Numbered from the stretch's first letter, positions 24,895 to 34,725 are shown. The stretch is 64,000 nucleotides of DNA from Lutimaribacter salitolerans (GCF_042677865.1 NZ_JBHUDD010000052.1:1-64000), one strand, 5' to 3'. Numbers and translations are program-made. The notes: a model not told the origin generated them from the letters alone.

Positions 24895-25674
24895 TCAGCC
24901 GGCAAACACCTTCGCGATCGTGGCCAGATCATCCTCCAGCCCCCAAGGCGCGTTGACCACGAACAGCCCCGACCCCACCATCCGGTGCCCCGCCCGGACC
25001 GGTGGAAAGCTGACCTCGTGGCGCAAGGCACCGGGCAGGCCCTGCGCCTCAAGCGCCCGCAGCATCGGCCCATGCGGCCCGCCGATCAGGATCGGATACC
25101 ACAGCACGATCACACCCACGTTCCATTTGCGGTGCAGCCTGGCGATCTGCTGCGGGATGGTGTCGTAATCGGCCTTCACCTCGTAGCTGGGATCGATCAG
25201 CACCAGCCCCCGGCGCGGGGTTGGCGGGCAGATCGACTGCGCCATCTCGAACCCGTCCTGCCGGTACACGCGCAGCGCAGTGCCCGCCAGCGCCTCTTCC
25301 AGCGCCGCATGTTCGCGCGGGTGCAGCTCGGCCACATGGCCCGCATCCCCGGCGCGCAGGAAATGCGCCGCGATCAGGGGCGAGCCGGGATAGGCGCGCG
25401 GGCCATGCGCGGCGCGCACCCTGTCCAGTACCGCCAGAATGGAGCTGCCCGCCAGACCGCCGCGCGCCAGCACGGCGTCAATTCCCGCCGCGGCCTCGCC
25501 GGTCTTGGCCGCTTCGGGGGCCGCCAGATCATACAGACCCCGCCCGCCGTGAGTTTCGATATAGCTCAGCGGTTTGTCCTTTTGCGTCAGATACGCCAGC
25601 ATCGCCGCCAGCGCCGCGTGCTTGTGAACATCCGCCGGGTTTCCCGCGTGGTAGATATGTTGATAGGACAGCAT
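24895..25674 (-). CDS. rlmJ: 23S rRNA (adenine-2030-N6)-methyltransferase
   Basis: The start is ATG 25674 (MLSYQHIYHAGNPADVHKH), giving 259 residues. The opening YQHxYHAGNxADVHKH is diagnostic for RlmJ. ETHGGRGLYDL marks the SAM site, AELHPREH the family helix and LIDPSYE the catalytic DPxY loop of N6-adenine methyltransferases. The enzyme methylates A2030 of 23S rRNA. It is divergent from the glycosylase-like gene across 48 bases. Confidence 0.93.
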   Translation of the reverse strand: MLSYQHIYHAGNPADVHKHAALAAMLAYLTQKDKPLSYIETHGGRGLYDLAAPEAAKTGEAAAGIDAVLARGGLAGSSILAVLDRVRAAHGPRAYPGSPLIAAHFLRAGDAGHVAELHPREHAALEEALAGTALRVYRQDGFEMAQSICPPTPRRGLVLIDPSYEVKADYDTIPQQIARLHRKWNVGVIVLWYPILIGGPHGPMLRALEAQGLPGALRHEVSFPPVRAGHRMVGSGLFVVNAPWGLEDDLATIAKVFAG

Positions 25675-25722
25675 GGCGCGTCCTACCCCAGCCCGGGCGA
25701 AACGCCAAGCCATGAGCGGATC

Positions 25723-26307
25723 ATGACCCTGCAAGACGACATCGCCGCCTGCCGCCTGTGTGCGGACCGCTTTGCCGCCACCGCCACGGGCCATGCGCCC
25801 CGTCCGGTGGTCTGGTTCCGGCCCGGCGCGCGGATACTGATCGCGGGGCAGGCACCGGGCATGCGGGTGCACAAATCGGGTCGGCCGTTCGATGATCCCT
25901 CGGGCGATCGTCTGCGGGGCTGGCTGGGCCTCACCCCGGCCCAGTTCTACGACACTGCCCACGTGGCCATCGTGCCCATGGCCTTCTGCTTTCCGGGCTA
26001 CAATGCCAAGGGGGCCGACCTGCCGCCCCCGCCGATCTGCGCGCGCACATGGCACGCGGCGGTCATGGCCGCCCTGCCCGAGATCCGTCTGACCGTTCTG
26101 GTGGGCGGTCACGCGCATCGCTGGCATCTGGGCACACGGGCGTCGGTCACAGACACCGTGGCGGGCTGGCGCGACCATGCGCCCGGGCTTTTCCCCTTGC
26201 CGCACCCGTCGTGGCGCAATACCGCATGGCTCAAACGCAATCCGTGGTTCGAGACCGACCTGCTGCCGCCGCTGCGCGCGCAGGTCAGAAAGGCGCTTGA
26301 TGACTGA
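25723..26307 (+). CDS. uracil-DNA glycosylase family protein, Fe-S type
   Basis: Start ATG 25723 (MTLQDDIAACRLCADRF) gives 194 residues. ILIAGQAPGMRVHKSGRPFDD corresponds to the active-site GEAPG motif of family 4-like enzymes (with Gln for Glu), and LPHPSWRN to the second motif HPS. Cysteines in CRLC, CFPGY and PPICARTW are placed like the ligands of the 4Fe-4S cluster. Uracil removal from DNA is the family reaction, though the substituted motif leaves substrate specificity open. Its stop overlaps the next gene start (8 bases). Confidence 0.8.
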   Translation: MTLQDDIAACRLCADRFAATATGHAPRPVVWFRPGARILIAGQAPGMRVHKSGRPFDDPSGDRLRGWLGLTPAQFYDTAHVAIVPMAFCFPGYNAKGADLPPPPICARTWHAAVMAALPEIRLTVLVGGHAHRWHLGTRASVTDTVAGWRDHAPGLFPLPHPSWRNTAWLKRNPWFETDLLPPLRAQVRKALDD

Positions 26308-27094
26308 CACGCAAACCCCGCTTGATCGCGCGTTTCACGCGATGGAGGCCGCACCCGACGACGATCTGGCCCGCGCGCGCTATTACGAGGTGCTGGCCGA
26401 TACCGAGCTGTTTCTGGTCCTGCGCGAGGAACCGTCAGGCGACCAGATCGCGCCGGATGTGTTCGATCTGGGCGATCAGACCTTCGTGGTGGCCTTCGAC
26501 GCCGAGGACCGCATCGGCCATTTCACCGGCGGGCCTGCGCCCTATGCCGCGATCTCGGGCCGGGTGCTGGCGGGGATGCTGGCCCCGCAGGGCATCGGGC
26601 TGGGCATCAACCTCGAGGCCGGGCCGACATCCTTTCTGGTCCCGCCCGAGGCGCTGGTCTGGCTGGTCGAGACGCTGGGTGCCGCCCCGCAGGAAACCGA
26701 AGCCCGCATCGTGACCGTCCATGCGCCCGGCCCGTTGCCGCAGGCGGTTCTGGATGCTTTGGCCACCCGCCTGAGCCGCGCTGCCGGTCTGGCGCAGGCG
26801 GCATTTCTTGTCGAGGCCGAGTATGACAGCGGTGCGCGCGCGCATCTGCTGGCCATTCTTGGGGCAGAACCGCGCGCGCACGCCCCGCTGGCCAAGACCG
26901 TGGCCGAGGCGCTGACCTTTTCGGGCATCGAGGCCGGGGCACTGGACGTGGTGTTCATCGAGGGCGACGATCCCCGCCTGCCCACGATCACGGCGCGTGG
27001 CATGCGGCTGGACATTCCGCCGCCCGCCGAACCGCCCAAGGTCGAGCGGATCGCACCCGGATCAGACCCCGACAAGCCCCCCATACTGCGCTGA
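26300..27094 (+). CDS. SseB-family protein
   Basis: ATG 26300 sits inside the last codons of the glycosylase-like gene, so translation is coupled. The 264 residues start TPLDRAFHAMEAAPDDDLARARYYEVL. An SseB-like N-terminal domain (about 20-130) contains TFVVAFDAEDRIGHFTG and LGINLEAGPTSFLVPPEAL. A second domain (about 135-230) precedes a proline-rich tail. SseB proteins have no firmly known biochemical role. Confidence 0.8.
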   Translation: MTDTQTPLDRAFHAMEAAPDDDLARARYYEVLADTELFLVLREEPSGDQIAPDVFDLGDQTFVVAFDAEDRIGHFTGGPAPYAAISGRVLAGMLAPQGIGLGINLEAGPTSFLVPPEALVWLVETLGAAPQETEARIVTVHAPGPLPQAVLDALATRLSRAAGLAQAAFLVEAEYDSGARAHLLAILGAEPRAHAPLAKTVAEALTFSGIEAGALDVVFIEGDDPRLPTITARGMRLDIPPPAEPPKVERIAPGSDPDKPPILR

Positions 27095-27146
27095 TAGGTT
27101 GGCCGTAGGGTGGGTGCCAACCCACCCCCAGCCGATCACCGCGCGC

Positions 27147-28082
27147 TCAATACCCCGCGCCGCGCTCCACCACGTGCAGCAGCGGCTCGCCCGCCTCGCC
27201 CCGGCGGATGTTCTCGGCGATCACGCGCGAGGCGGTCTCGGGCCGGGTGGTGGCGGCGATATGCGGCGTCACCGTCACCTTCTCATGCGCCCAGTAGGGA
27301 TGCATCACCGGCAGCGGCTCCTTGCGGAAGGTGTCCAGCACCGCATGGGCGATCTGGCCGGATTCCAGCGCCGCCAGCAGCGCCGTATCCTCGATCAGCG
27401 CGCCGCGCCCGGGGTTCAGGATCATCGCGCCCTTGGGCAGCAGCGCCAGCGTTTCGGCGTTCAGGGTGTTCTCGGTCTGCGGCGTGTGCGGCAGCAGCAG
27501 GACGACGATCTGCGCGCCTTCCAGCGCGCGCACCAACCCGTCATCGCCATGCAGGCAGGTCAGCCCCTCGACCTCTTTCTCCGTGCGGCTCCAGCCCGTG
27601 ACCGGAAACCCCAGCCCGGCCAGCGCCTGCCCGCAGGCCTGCCCCAGCGCACCCAGCCCAAGGATGGTGACAGGCCGGTCCTGCGAAACGGGGGGCGCAT
27701 ACTTGCGCCATTTGCCGTCCTGACCATGGATATGCAGGTCCATCCCCAGATGCAGGCGCAGGGTATGGCCCACCACCCATTCCATCATGCTCTGGGTCAG
27801 CCCCTCGTCATCGACCATCCGGCACAGCGGCTGGGTCAGCGTGGCGTTGCCCACCACGTTTTCCACCCCGGCCCACAGGTTCAGAACCGCCTTGCAGCGT
27901 GTGTAGGGGGTGAAATCCTGAAGCCACGAACTGGGCGCGTAGACGATGTAATCCACCTCTTCGGGCGGAAACTCGGTGCGCAGGTCGGCATCGACCCCCG
28001 CCTGTTCCAGCGCGGATTTCAGCGTGGTTTCGTAATCCTCCCACCGCTCGGCACTGGCGGCGAACAGAACATTGACAGTCAT
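27147..28082 (-). CDS. ghrA: glyoxylate/hydroxypyruvate reductase A
   Basis: A 311-residue D-2-hydroxyacid dehydrogenase that reduces glyoxylate and hydroxypyruvate with NAD(P)H. It has the nucleotide fold VTILGLGALGQACGQAL, NPGRGALIED with catalytic Arg, DTFRKEPLP with catalytic Glu, and TPHIAATTRPE with catalytic His. The GhrA-type N-terminus includes LNLWAGVENVV. It follows rodA with only 3 bases between, so it may be transcribed with the cell-shape cluster. Confidence 0.9.
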   Translation of the reverse strand: MTVNVLFAASAERWEDYETTLKSALEQAGVDADLRTEFPPEEVDYIVYAPSSWLQDFTPYTRCKAVLNLWAGVENVVGNATLTQPLCRMVDDEGLTQSMMEWVVGHTLRLHLGMDLHIHGQDGKWRKYAPPVSQDRPVTILGLGALGQACGQALAGLGFPVTGWSRTEKEVEGLTCLHGDDGLVRALEGAQIVVLLLPHTPQTENTLNAETLALLPKGAMILNPGRGALIEDTALLAALESGQIAHAVLDTFRKEPLPVMHPYWAHEKVTVTPHIAATTRPETASRVIAENIRRGEAGEPLLHVVERGAGY

Positions 28083-28085
28083 GTG

Positions 28086-29225
28086 TTACCTCGGTCTGTG
28101 GACATGGGCGCTTTGCATCAGGCCGAAACCGGCCATCAGCACAAGCATGGCCGAGCCACCATAGCTGACCAGCGGCAAAGGAACACCCACCACCGGGGCC
28201 AGCCCCATGACCATCGACATGTTCACCGCGAAATACAGGAAGAACGCCAGCGCGATGCCCAAAGTCAGCAGCGACGAGAACCGGTCGCGGTTGGCCAGCG
28301 CCGAGGCGACGCAGAACACGATCACCAGCGCATACAGCACCAAAAGCGAGGTCGCCCCGACAAAGCCGAATTCTTCGGCCAGCGTGGTAAAGATGAAATC
28401 GGTGTGCTTTTCGGGCAGGAAATTCAGCCGAGATTGCGTGCCCTGCATGAAACCCTTGCCGCCCCATCCGCCCGAGCCAAGCGCGATTTTCGACTGGGTG
28501 ATGTGATAGCCCGCATTCAGCGGATCCTGACTGGGGTCCAGAAACGTGTCGATGCGACGAAACTGATAGTCTTTCAGCATCTGCCAGGACGTGCCGCGCG
28601 ACTGGATCACCGTCGCCACCAGCCCGACGCCGCTGGCGATGATCCCGGCGAAATAGGCCCAGTGCACCCCGGCCAGAAACATCACGCCCCCGCCGCCCGC
28701 CACCAGCAGCAGCGCGGTGCCCAGATCGGGCTGCGACAGCACCATCACGGTCGGCAGCAGAACGAAAAACACTGGCAGCGCCACCCACAAAGGGTGCGAG
28801 ACCTTTTTCATCGGCAGCCAGTCGTAATAGGCCGCCAGCAGCATCACCAGCGTGATCTTAGTCAGCTCCGAAGGCTGCAACCGGATGAACCCCAGATCGA
28901 TCCAGCGCTGCGCGCCCATCCCGACCGAGCCGAACAGCTCGACCCCGACCAGCAGCAGGATCGACAGGCCATAGGCCACGGCGGCCACGTTGCGCCAGAA
29001 CCAGATCGGCACCATCGCCACCATGAGCATCAGCACAAAGCCAGCCGCAAAGCGTTTCATCTGCGGCTCGGCCCAGGGCGAGAATGATCCGCCCGCCACC
29101 GAATACAGCATCAGAAAGCCAACGCTGGCCACAGCCACCAGCAGCAACGCCACCGGCCAGTTGACATACAACAGCTTGCGCAGCCCGGTCGGGACATATT
29201 TGACGGTATATTCAAGATAGCTCAT
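28086..29225 (-). CDS. rodA: peptidoglycan glycosyltransferase RodA
   Basis: The 379-residue SEDS protein polymerises lipid II during cell elongation, paired with PBP2. About ten transmembrane helices are visible. Family motifs are WIDLGFIRLQPSELTKI, LSQPDLGTALLL, the catalytic-loop region KHTDFIFTTLAEEFGF and the C-terminal VGVPLPLVSYGGSAML. Its start overlaps the mrdA stop by 4 bases (ATGA), typical of the mrdA-rodA pair. Confidence 0.96.
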   Translation of the reverse strand: MSYLEYTVKYVPTGLRKLLYVNWPVALLLVAVASVGFLMLYSVAGGSFSPWAEPQMKRFAAGFVLMLMVAMVPIWFWRNVAAVAYGLSILLLVGVELFGSVGMGAQRWIDLGFIRLQPSELTKITLVMLLAAYYDWLPMKKVSHPLWVALPVFFVLLPTVMVLSQPDLGTALLLVAGGGGVMFLAGVHWAYFAGIIASGVGLVATVIQSRGTSWQMLKDYQFRRIDTFLDPSQDPLNAGYHITQSKIALGSGGWGGKGFMQGTQSRLNFLPEKHTDFIFTTLAEEFGFVGATSLLVLYALVIVFCVASALANRDRFSSLLTLGIALAFFLYFAVNMSMVMGLAPVVGVPLPLVSYGGSAMLVLMAGFGLMQSAHVHRPR

Positions 29226-31165
29226 GCGCGGCTTTGCGCCTCGCGCTTGCGGGCCTCGCGCTCGCGCTGAAACCGCTCCTGCTGCGCCTGCACCCGGCTG
29301 CGGTCCTTGGCCGGATAGGCGTCGAGCGGCGGGTCATCGCCAAACAGCGCCTGCAAGGTCACGTCGCGCGCGATGGGGGCCGCCGCCGACGATCCGCCGC
29401 CGCCATGTTCGACCACCACCGATACGGCGATCTTGGGCGCATCATGCGGAGCATAGTTGACGAACAGCGCGTGGTCGCGCCGATTCCACGGCAGATCCTC
29501 GTTGCGCACGATCCCGCGGCGGCGTTCCTCGGCGGTGATGTTGCGCACCTGGCTGGTGCCGGTCTTGCCCGACATCCGGAACCCTTCGGCCAGTATTCGG
29601 CTGCCATAGGCCGTGCCGGTGCGGTTGTTGGTCACCGCGTACATCGCGCGCCGGATCTGGCGCAGGTTCTCGGGGTTCAGACCAAGTTCCTCGCCATGGC
29701 CGCTGGGCTGTTCGACCCCGTCCACCGACTTGATCAGCCGCGGCAGCACGGCACGCCCGGTGGCCAGTCGCGCGGTCATGACCGCCAGTTGCAGCGGCGA
29801 GGTCAGCACAAAGCCCTGCCCGATCGAGGCATTGACCGTGTCGCCCACGACCCATTCCTGGCTGAACCGTTCGCGTTTGTAGGCGCGCGTCGGCAGGATC
29901 CCGGCCTTGACCGACGGCATCGGCACGTCAAAGGCCACGCCCAGCCCCAGCCGTTTCCCCATTTCGGTGATCTTTTCGATCCCCACCTTCAGCGCCAGAT
30001 CGTAGTAGTAGACATCGCAGCTTTCGGCGAGCGAGCTTTGAAGATCGACGGTGCCATGGCCTGCGCGTTTCCAGCAATGGAACCGTCGGCCCGACACCTC
30101 AAGGTGGCCGGGGCAATAGGCGGTGTCCTGCGGCGTGACGATCCCGGCCTCCAGCGCGGCCAGCGCCGTGACCATCTTGAAGGTCGATCCCGGCGGATAC
30201 AGGCCCTGTACGGTCTTGGGCACCAACGGGCGATAGGTGTTTTCGGTCAGCGACGTGTAGTCGGCCACCGAAATGCCGCGCACGAACAGGTTGGGGTCAT
30301 AGCTGGGCGATGACGCCAAGGTCAGCAAATCGCCGGTGTCGCAATCCATCACGACCACCGCCGCGCTTTCGTTGCCAAGCCGCGCCTGCACATATTGCTG
30401 CAACTCGCTGTTGACCGTCAGTTGCAGGTCGGTCCCCGCCCGCCCCTCGCGCCGGTCAAGTTCGCGCATGACCCGGCCCATCGCGTTCACCTCGACCCGC
30501 TTGATGCCGGCTGTGCCGCGCAGCACCTCTTCGGCCTCGGCCTCGACGCCCACCTTGCCGATCTGGAAACGCGGGATGCGCAACAGCGGATCGGGGTCTT
30601 CGATGCGCGACAGGTCGAAATCGCTGACCGGGCCGACCCGGCCCACCACATGGGCGAAATCCAGCCCGTTGGGATAATGCCGGCTCAACCCAACCTCGGG
30701 CGTGATGCCGGGCAGCGCGGGGCCGTTGACCGCCACGCGCGAGATAACCTCCCACGACACCCGGTCGGCGATGGTGACCGGCGTGTCACCGCGCACCTTG
30801 TCCAGTTCGGCCCGGGCCCGCGCCATGTCTTCGGGCGGGATGTCGACAAGGGCGGCCAACCGGTGCAGCACCAGCTCCACATCGCCGGCATCCTCGCGCA
30901 CCATGGTGATGCGATAGCTGGGCACGTTCTCTGCGATAACGCGGCCATTGCGGTCGAATATCTGGCCGCGCGCAGGCGGGATCAGGCGGATGTTGATGCG
31001 GTTTTCCTCGGCCAGCAGGCTGAACTGGTCGGCCTGTTCGACCTGCAGATGCCGCATCCGCAACCCCAGCGCCGCCACAAAGGCCACCTGGGCACCGCCC
31101 AGCAACAGGGCCCGCCGCGTGACCTTGCGCACGCTGTCCTGTGTTTCCTTCGGATTGCGCCTCAT
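29222..31165 (-). CDS. mrdA: penicillin-binding protein 2 (elongation transpeptidase)
   Basis: Start 31165 (MRRNPKETQDSVRKVTRR) gives 647 residues. One transmembrane helix (about 19-38) anchors a periplasmic PBP dimer domain and a transpeptidase domain. Active-site motifs are PPGSTFKM (Ser nucleophile and Lys), ESCDVYYYD (SxD) and MSGKTGTSQ (KTG). It crosslinks peptidoglycan in the rod complex with RodA, MreB, MreC and MreD, all encoded beside it. The C-terminal 40 residues are charged and low complexity. Confidence 0.96.
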   Translation of the reverse strand: MRRNPKETQDSVRKVTRRALLLGGAQVAFVAALGLRMRHLQVEQADQFSLLAEENRINIRLIPPARGQIFDRNGRVIAENVPSYRITMVREDAGDVELVLHRLAALVDIPPEDMARARAELDKVRGDTPVTIADRVSWEVISRVAVNGPALPGITPEVGLSRHYPNGLDFAHVVGRVGPVSDFDLSRIEDPDPLLRIPRFQIGKVGVEAEAEEVLRGTAGIKRVEVNAMGRVMRELDRREGRAGTDLQLTVNSELQQYVQARLGNESAAVVVMDCDTGDLLTLASSPSYDPNLFVRGISVADYTSLTENTYRPLVPKTVQGLYPPGSTFKMVTALAALEAGIVTPQDTAYCPGHLEVSGRRFHCWKRAGHGTVDLQSSLAESCDVYYYDLALKVGIEKITEMGKRLGLGVAFDVPMPSVKAGILPTRAYKRERFSQEWVVGDTVNASIGQGFVLTSPLQLAVMTARLATGRAVLPRLIKSVDGVEQPSGHGEELGLNPENLRQIRRAMYAVTNNRTGTAYGSRILAEGFRMSGKTGTSQVRNITAEERRRGIVRNEDLPWNRRDHALFVNYAPHDAPKIAVSVVVEHGGGGSSAAAPIARDVTLQALFGDDPPLDAYPAKDRSRVQAQQERFQREREARKREAQSRA

Positions 31166-31701
31166 GTCCGTCGCCCCAGTGTGTCCACCTCGCCCGGGGT
31201 TGATTTGCGCAGCCCCAGCACGACAAAGGATAGCAGAGAGACCAGCGGATAGGCCAGTATCGTGCCCACGATCTGGATCAGGGTCAGGGTCAGCGGCGCC
31301 TGCGGCACGACAAAGATCGCCGCGAACAGCCGGAACGCAATGAAGATACCCGTGATGACGATCCCCACGCTCAGCCACTCCATCACGAAGGGCTGATCGC
31401 GCAGCCCGCGCGACTGCGCCTTCAGGAACTCGGCACCGCCCAGCACCAGCGCCGCCAGCAGGCCCGGGGGGCGCATCAACAGGAAATCCGCCAGCAGCAG
31501 CATCACCGCGATCGCCAGCGCCGGTACGTATTCAGGGCGGCGCACCGCCCAGACCAGCGTGAGGCAGATCAGAAAATCCGGCAAGGCAAAGCGCCGCGGG
31601 GTGAATTCCAGCGGGGTCAGTTGCAACACGACGATTGCCAACCCCAGTCCAAGATAGGCCGCACGCATGCCCCACAGGTGCCAGGCCGACTGATCAATCA
31701 T
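31162..31701 (-). CDS. mreD: rod shape-determining protein MreD
   Basis: Start 31701 (MIDQSAWHLWGMRAAY) gives 179 residues of mostly hydrophobic sequence with about five transmembrane segments. LPDFLICLTLVWAVRRPEYVP and the loop RPPGLLAALVLGGAEFL are MreD-like. MreD bridges MreC and the PBP2/RodA pair in the inner membrane. Overlaps of 8 bases with mreC and 4 with mrdA show tight coupling. Confidence 0.9.
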   Translation of the reverse strand: MIDQSAWHLWGMRAAYLGLGLAIVVLQLTPLEFTPRRFALPDFLICLTLVWAVRRPEYVPALAIAVMLLLADFLLMRPPGLLAALVLGGAEFLKAQSRGLRDQPFVMEWLSVGIVITGIFIAFRLFAAIFVVPQAPLTLTLIQIVGTILAYPLVSLLSFVVLGLRKSTPGEVDTLGRRT

Positions 31702-32623
31702 TGCCGGCCTCCCCGGCCAGCGCCGCGCCCGTGTCCACCCGGTCCGCCCTGTCGGCACGGTCTGCCGTCGGCACCACCAGCGCGCCGGGATCGCGCAACA
31801 CCTCGGTGCCTGGATTGCGCAGCACGCGCAGGAACTCCAGCCGCTCGTAATCGGCGGCCAGCCGGACGCGCAGTCGCCCGCCCGGATCCTGCGCCACCTG
31901 CCCGATCAGCAGCCCGGCGGGAAACACCCCGCCATCCCCAGCGGTCACCACCCGGTCACCGGGCCGCACGACGTCGCGGTTCTCCAGAAAGCTGATGGGC
32001 GGCGCGCCGGTGTTGTCGCCCTGCACCAGCGCCCGTTGCCCCGAAGGCTGGATCACCGACGGTATCCGGCTGGCACTGTCGGTCAGCAGGATCACCCGCG
32101 CGGTGTCCTGCCCCACGCCGGAAATCCGGCCCACCAGCCCGATCCCGTCCATCGTGGCCCAACCATCCAGAATGCCATCGCGCGCGCCCACGTTCAGCAG
32201 CACCGATTGCCGGAACGGGCTGCCGCTGTCGGCCAGCACAACGCCCGTGACATGGGTCAGACGCGGGTCCAGCCGCACCTTGTTGAGATCCATCAACCGG
32301 GCGTTTTCCTGCTCCAGTTGCAGCGCGGCTTCTTTCCAGGCTTTCATCTGCTGCAACTCGCGGCGCAATTCCTGATTTTGCTGCACGACGCGCTGATAGC
32401 TCTGGAAATCGCGGGCCAGGTTCACCGTGGCGGTCACCGGGGTCAGCATCCAGTCGAAATTCGGCACCACCGCATCGGTCACCTGCGCGCGGATGCGTTC
32501 GACCCGCGGGCTGTCGATCCGCCACAGCAGGAACACCCCGGCAAGTGCCAGCACCAGAAGCCCCACCAGCAAACGCCGCAGGGGGCCGACATAGGTTTCA
32601 TCTTTGGTCCGTTCCTTTGCCAA
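31694..32623 (-). CDS. mreC: rod shape-determining protein MreC
   Basis: The 309-residue protein has one N-terminal transmembrane segment (about 14-32), a coiled coil (about 75-115, QQNQELRRELQQMKAW) and a beta-rich periplasmic domain with VLLNVGARDGILDGWATMDG and GLVGRISGVGQDTARVILLTD. MreC organises PBP2 in the elongation complex. The C-terminal 40 residues are variable. It lies 29 bases after mreB. Confidence 0.93.
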   Translation of the reverse strand: MAKERTKDETYVGPLRRLLVGLLVLALAGVFLLWRIDSPRVERIRAQVTDAVVPNFDWMLTPVTATVNLARDFQSYQRVVQQNQELRRELQQMKAWKEAALQLEQENARLMDLNKVRLDPRLTHVTGVVLADSGSPFRQSVLLNVGARDGILDGWATMDGIGLVGRISGVGQDTARVILLTDSASRIPSVIQPSGQRALVQGDNTGAPPISFLENRDVVRPGDRVVTAGDGGVFPAGLLIGQVAQDPGGRLRVRLAADYERLEFLRVLRNPGTEVLRDPGALVVPTADRADRADRVDTGAALAGEAGND

Positions 32624-32652
32624 GATACCCCCTTGGTCAAAAGGTGGGCGCG

Positions 32653-33699
32653 TCAGCTGTCATAGTCAATCGCGTGGCGCAGCTGCTTTTCGTATTCCAG
32701 CGCCTTGCCGGTGCCCAATGCCACGCAGTTCAGCGACTCGTCCGCGATCGACACGGCCAGCCCGGTCTGCTCGCGCAGGGCCAGATCCAGATCACCCAGC
32801 AGCGCGCCACCTCCTGTCAGCATCACGCCGCGATCGACGATATCGGCGGCCAGATCGGGCGGTGTCGCCTCAAGCGCGGTCATCACCGCCTCGCAGATCT
32901 GCTGCACGGGTTCCGCCAGCGCCTCGGCCACCTGGGCCTGGCTGATCTCGGTTTCCTTGGGCACACCGTTCAGCAGGTCGCGGCCCCGGATCATCATCGA
33001 GGTGCCGCGCCCGTCATCGGGCATCCGCGCGGTGCCGATGCTGGTCTTGATACGCTCGGCGGTGGATTCCCCCACCAGCAGATTCTGCTGACGGCGCAGG
33101 TAGTTGATGATCGCCTCGTCCATGCGGTCGCCGCCCACCCGGACCGACCGGGCATAGACGATGTCGCCCAAGCTCAGCACCGCGACTTCGGTGGTGCCGC
33201 CGCCGATATCGACCACCATGTTGCCGGTGGGATCGGTGATCGGCATGCCCGCGCCGATGGCCGCCGCGATCGGTTCGGCGATCAGCCCTGCGCGCCGCGC
33301 GCCCGCCGACAGGACCGACTGCCGGATCGCGCGCTTTTCCACCGGGGTCGCGCCGTGGGGGACACAGACGATGATCTTGGGCTTGGAAAACGTGCTGCGT
33401 TTGTGGACCTTGCGGATGAAATGCTTGATCATCTCTTCGGCCACGTCGAAATCGGCGATCACGCCGTCGCGCATCGGGCGGATCGCCTCGATGCTGCCGG
33501 GGGTGCGGCCCAGCATCAGCTTGGCATCCTCGCCCACGGCCAGCACTTTCTTGACGCCGTCCTTGACGTGATAGGCGACCACCGACGGCTCCGACAGGAC
33601 GATGCCCTTGCCCTTGACGTAGACCAGCGTGTTGGCTGTACCAAGGTCGATGGCCATGTCCGAGGAGAACAGGCCGGGCATCTTGTCGAAAATGGACAT
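32653..33699 (-). CDS. mreB: actin-like cell-shape protein MreB
   Basis: The 348 residues contain all actin-fold signatures: DLGTANTLVYVKGKGIV (phosphate 1), VDIGGGTTEVAVLSLG (phosphate 2) and MLTGGGALLGDLD (adenosine loop). MreB filaments guide lateral wall growth at the inner membrane. It heads the mreB-mreC-mreD-mrdA-rodA cluster. Confidence 0.97.
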   Translation of the reverse strand: MSIFDKMPGLFSSDMAIDLGTANTLVYVKGKGIVLSEPSVVAYHVKDGVKKVLAVGEDAKLMLGRTPGSIEAIRPMRDGVIADFDVAEEMIKHFIRKVHKRSTFSKPKIIVCVPHGATPVEKRAIRQSVLSAGARRAGLIAEPIAAAIGAGMPITDPTGNMVVDIGGGTTEVAVLSLGDIVYARSVRVGGDRMDEAIINYLRRQQNLLVGESTAERIKTSIGTARMPDDGRGTSMMIRGRDLLNGVPKETEISQAQVAEALAEPVQQICEAVMTALEATPPDLAADIVDRGVMLTGGGALLGDLDLALREQTGLAVSIADESLNCVALGTGKALEYEKQLRHAIDYDS

Positions 33700-34065
33700 G
33701 GTGGTTGGTGTCCCCAGGTGTCTTGTGTATCGCGAAAAACCGCATGGGCCCGCGACTCTGTCAGCCCGAACCAGATGCCCTTATAGGAAGGTCAGGCAGA
33801 CAGGAAAAGGGGCTGACCGACCCAAATCAGCGCCAATCCGCCGGATCAAGGAGATTCGCGCACGCATGCATCCATCCGTGCCGGCATGCTTGCCTGCGCG
33901 GCTTTCCGGATTGTCAACTTTCCCCGTGAAAAGGCCTTAATCCTGCCCATATACACTGTAATTCAGGCACGTGATCGGACATAATCCAAGCAGCCATGGT
34001 CAACAGGTCGTTAAGGCCTTACCGCGTAAGACAACCATGGCATCAGAGCAGCACCCGGAGCCCGA
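33700..34065. other. 366-base divergent intergenic region between mreB and the polysaccharide operon
   Basis: No gene is visible. It should hold the promoters of mreB (minus) and of the kpsT-like operon (plus). Two copies of the palindromic octamer AAGGCCTT lie at 33931-33938 and 34013-34020, the second within TAAGGCCTTA. A GGAG ribosome site precedes the ATG at 34066. I cannot place a convincing -35/-10 pair. Confidence 0.5.
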
Positions 34066-34725
34066 ATGATCGAGTTCGACACTGTCAGCAAGTCCTTCTG
34101 GACGGGCACCCAGCGCAAGGTCATCCTCGACCGGGTGTCCTTCCGGGTGGAGATTGGCAATTCCCTCGGCATCCTGGCTCCGAACGGCACGGGCAAGACC
34201 ACGCTGATCAACATGATGGCCGGGCTTGAAAAACCCGACGAAGGCTCGATCCGGCGCGAGGCCAAGATCAGCTTTCCGCTGGGCTTCATGGGCGGGGTGA
34301 TCAACAAGATCTCGGCGGTGGAAAACAGCCGCTACATCGCGCGCCTCTACGGCCTGGATCCCGACTATGTCGAGGCGTTCTGCCGCTGGATGTGCAACCT
34401 GGGCGAATACTTCGAACAGCCGCTGGGCACCTATTCGTCGGGGATGCGCGCGCGGTTTTCCTTTGCGCTGATGCTGGCACTTGATTTCGACATCTACCTG
34501 ATCGACGAGGGCATGCCCGGCTCGACCGATGTGGAGTTCAACCGCAAGGCCGGTGAAATCCTGCAGGAACGCCTGCGCACGACGACCGTGGTGATCGTGT
34601 CGCACCAGCCGCGGACGCTGGAAAAATTCGCCCGTTCGGCCGCCGTCCTGATGGGCGGCCAGTTACATATGTTTGATTCCTTGGAAGAAGCGAAACAGCT
34701 CTATGACTATGAAACCCAAGGCTAG
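34066..34725 (+). CDS. kpsT: polysaccharide-export ABC transporter ATPase (KpsT-like)
   Basis: A 219-residue ATPase of the capsule/polysaccharide export class. Walker A is LAPNGTGKTT (38-46); the first residue of the loop is Ala38 where Gly is usual, but the GTGKTT core is intact. Signature motif SSGMRARFSFAL (about 124-135), Walker B FDIYLIDEGM (about 141-150) and H-loop VSHQP are present. GMRARFSFAL and the short length are KpsT-like. Its membrane partner (KpsM) is not in this operon. The next gene starts inside its end (23-base overlap). Confidence 0.85.
   Translation: MIEFDTVSKSFWTGTQRKVILDRVSFRVEIGNSLGILAPNGTGKTTLINMMAGLEKPDEGSIRREAKISFPLGFMGGVINKISAVENSRYIARLYGLDPDYVEAFCRWMCNLGEYFEQPLGTYSSGMRARFSFALMLALDFDIYLIDEGMPGSTDVEFNRKAGEILQERLRTTTVVIVSHQPRTLEKFARSAAVLMGGQLHMFDSLEEAKQLYDYETQG

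Noticed and set aside
27110..27601. Plus-strand frames opposite ghrA
   Set aside because: They are Arg/Pro/Ala-rich shadows of a well-supported dehydrogenase gene.
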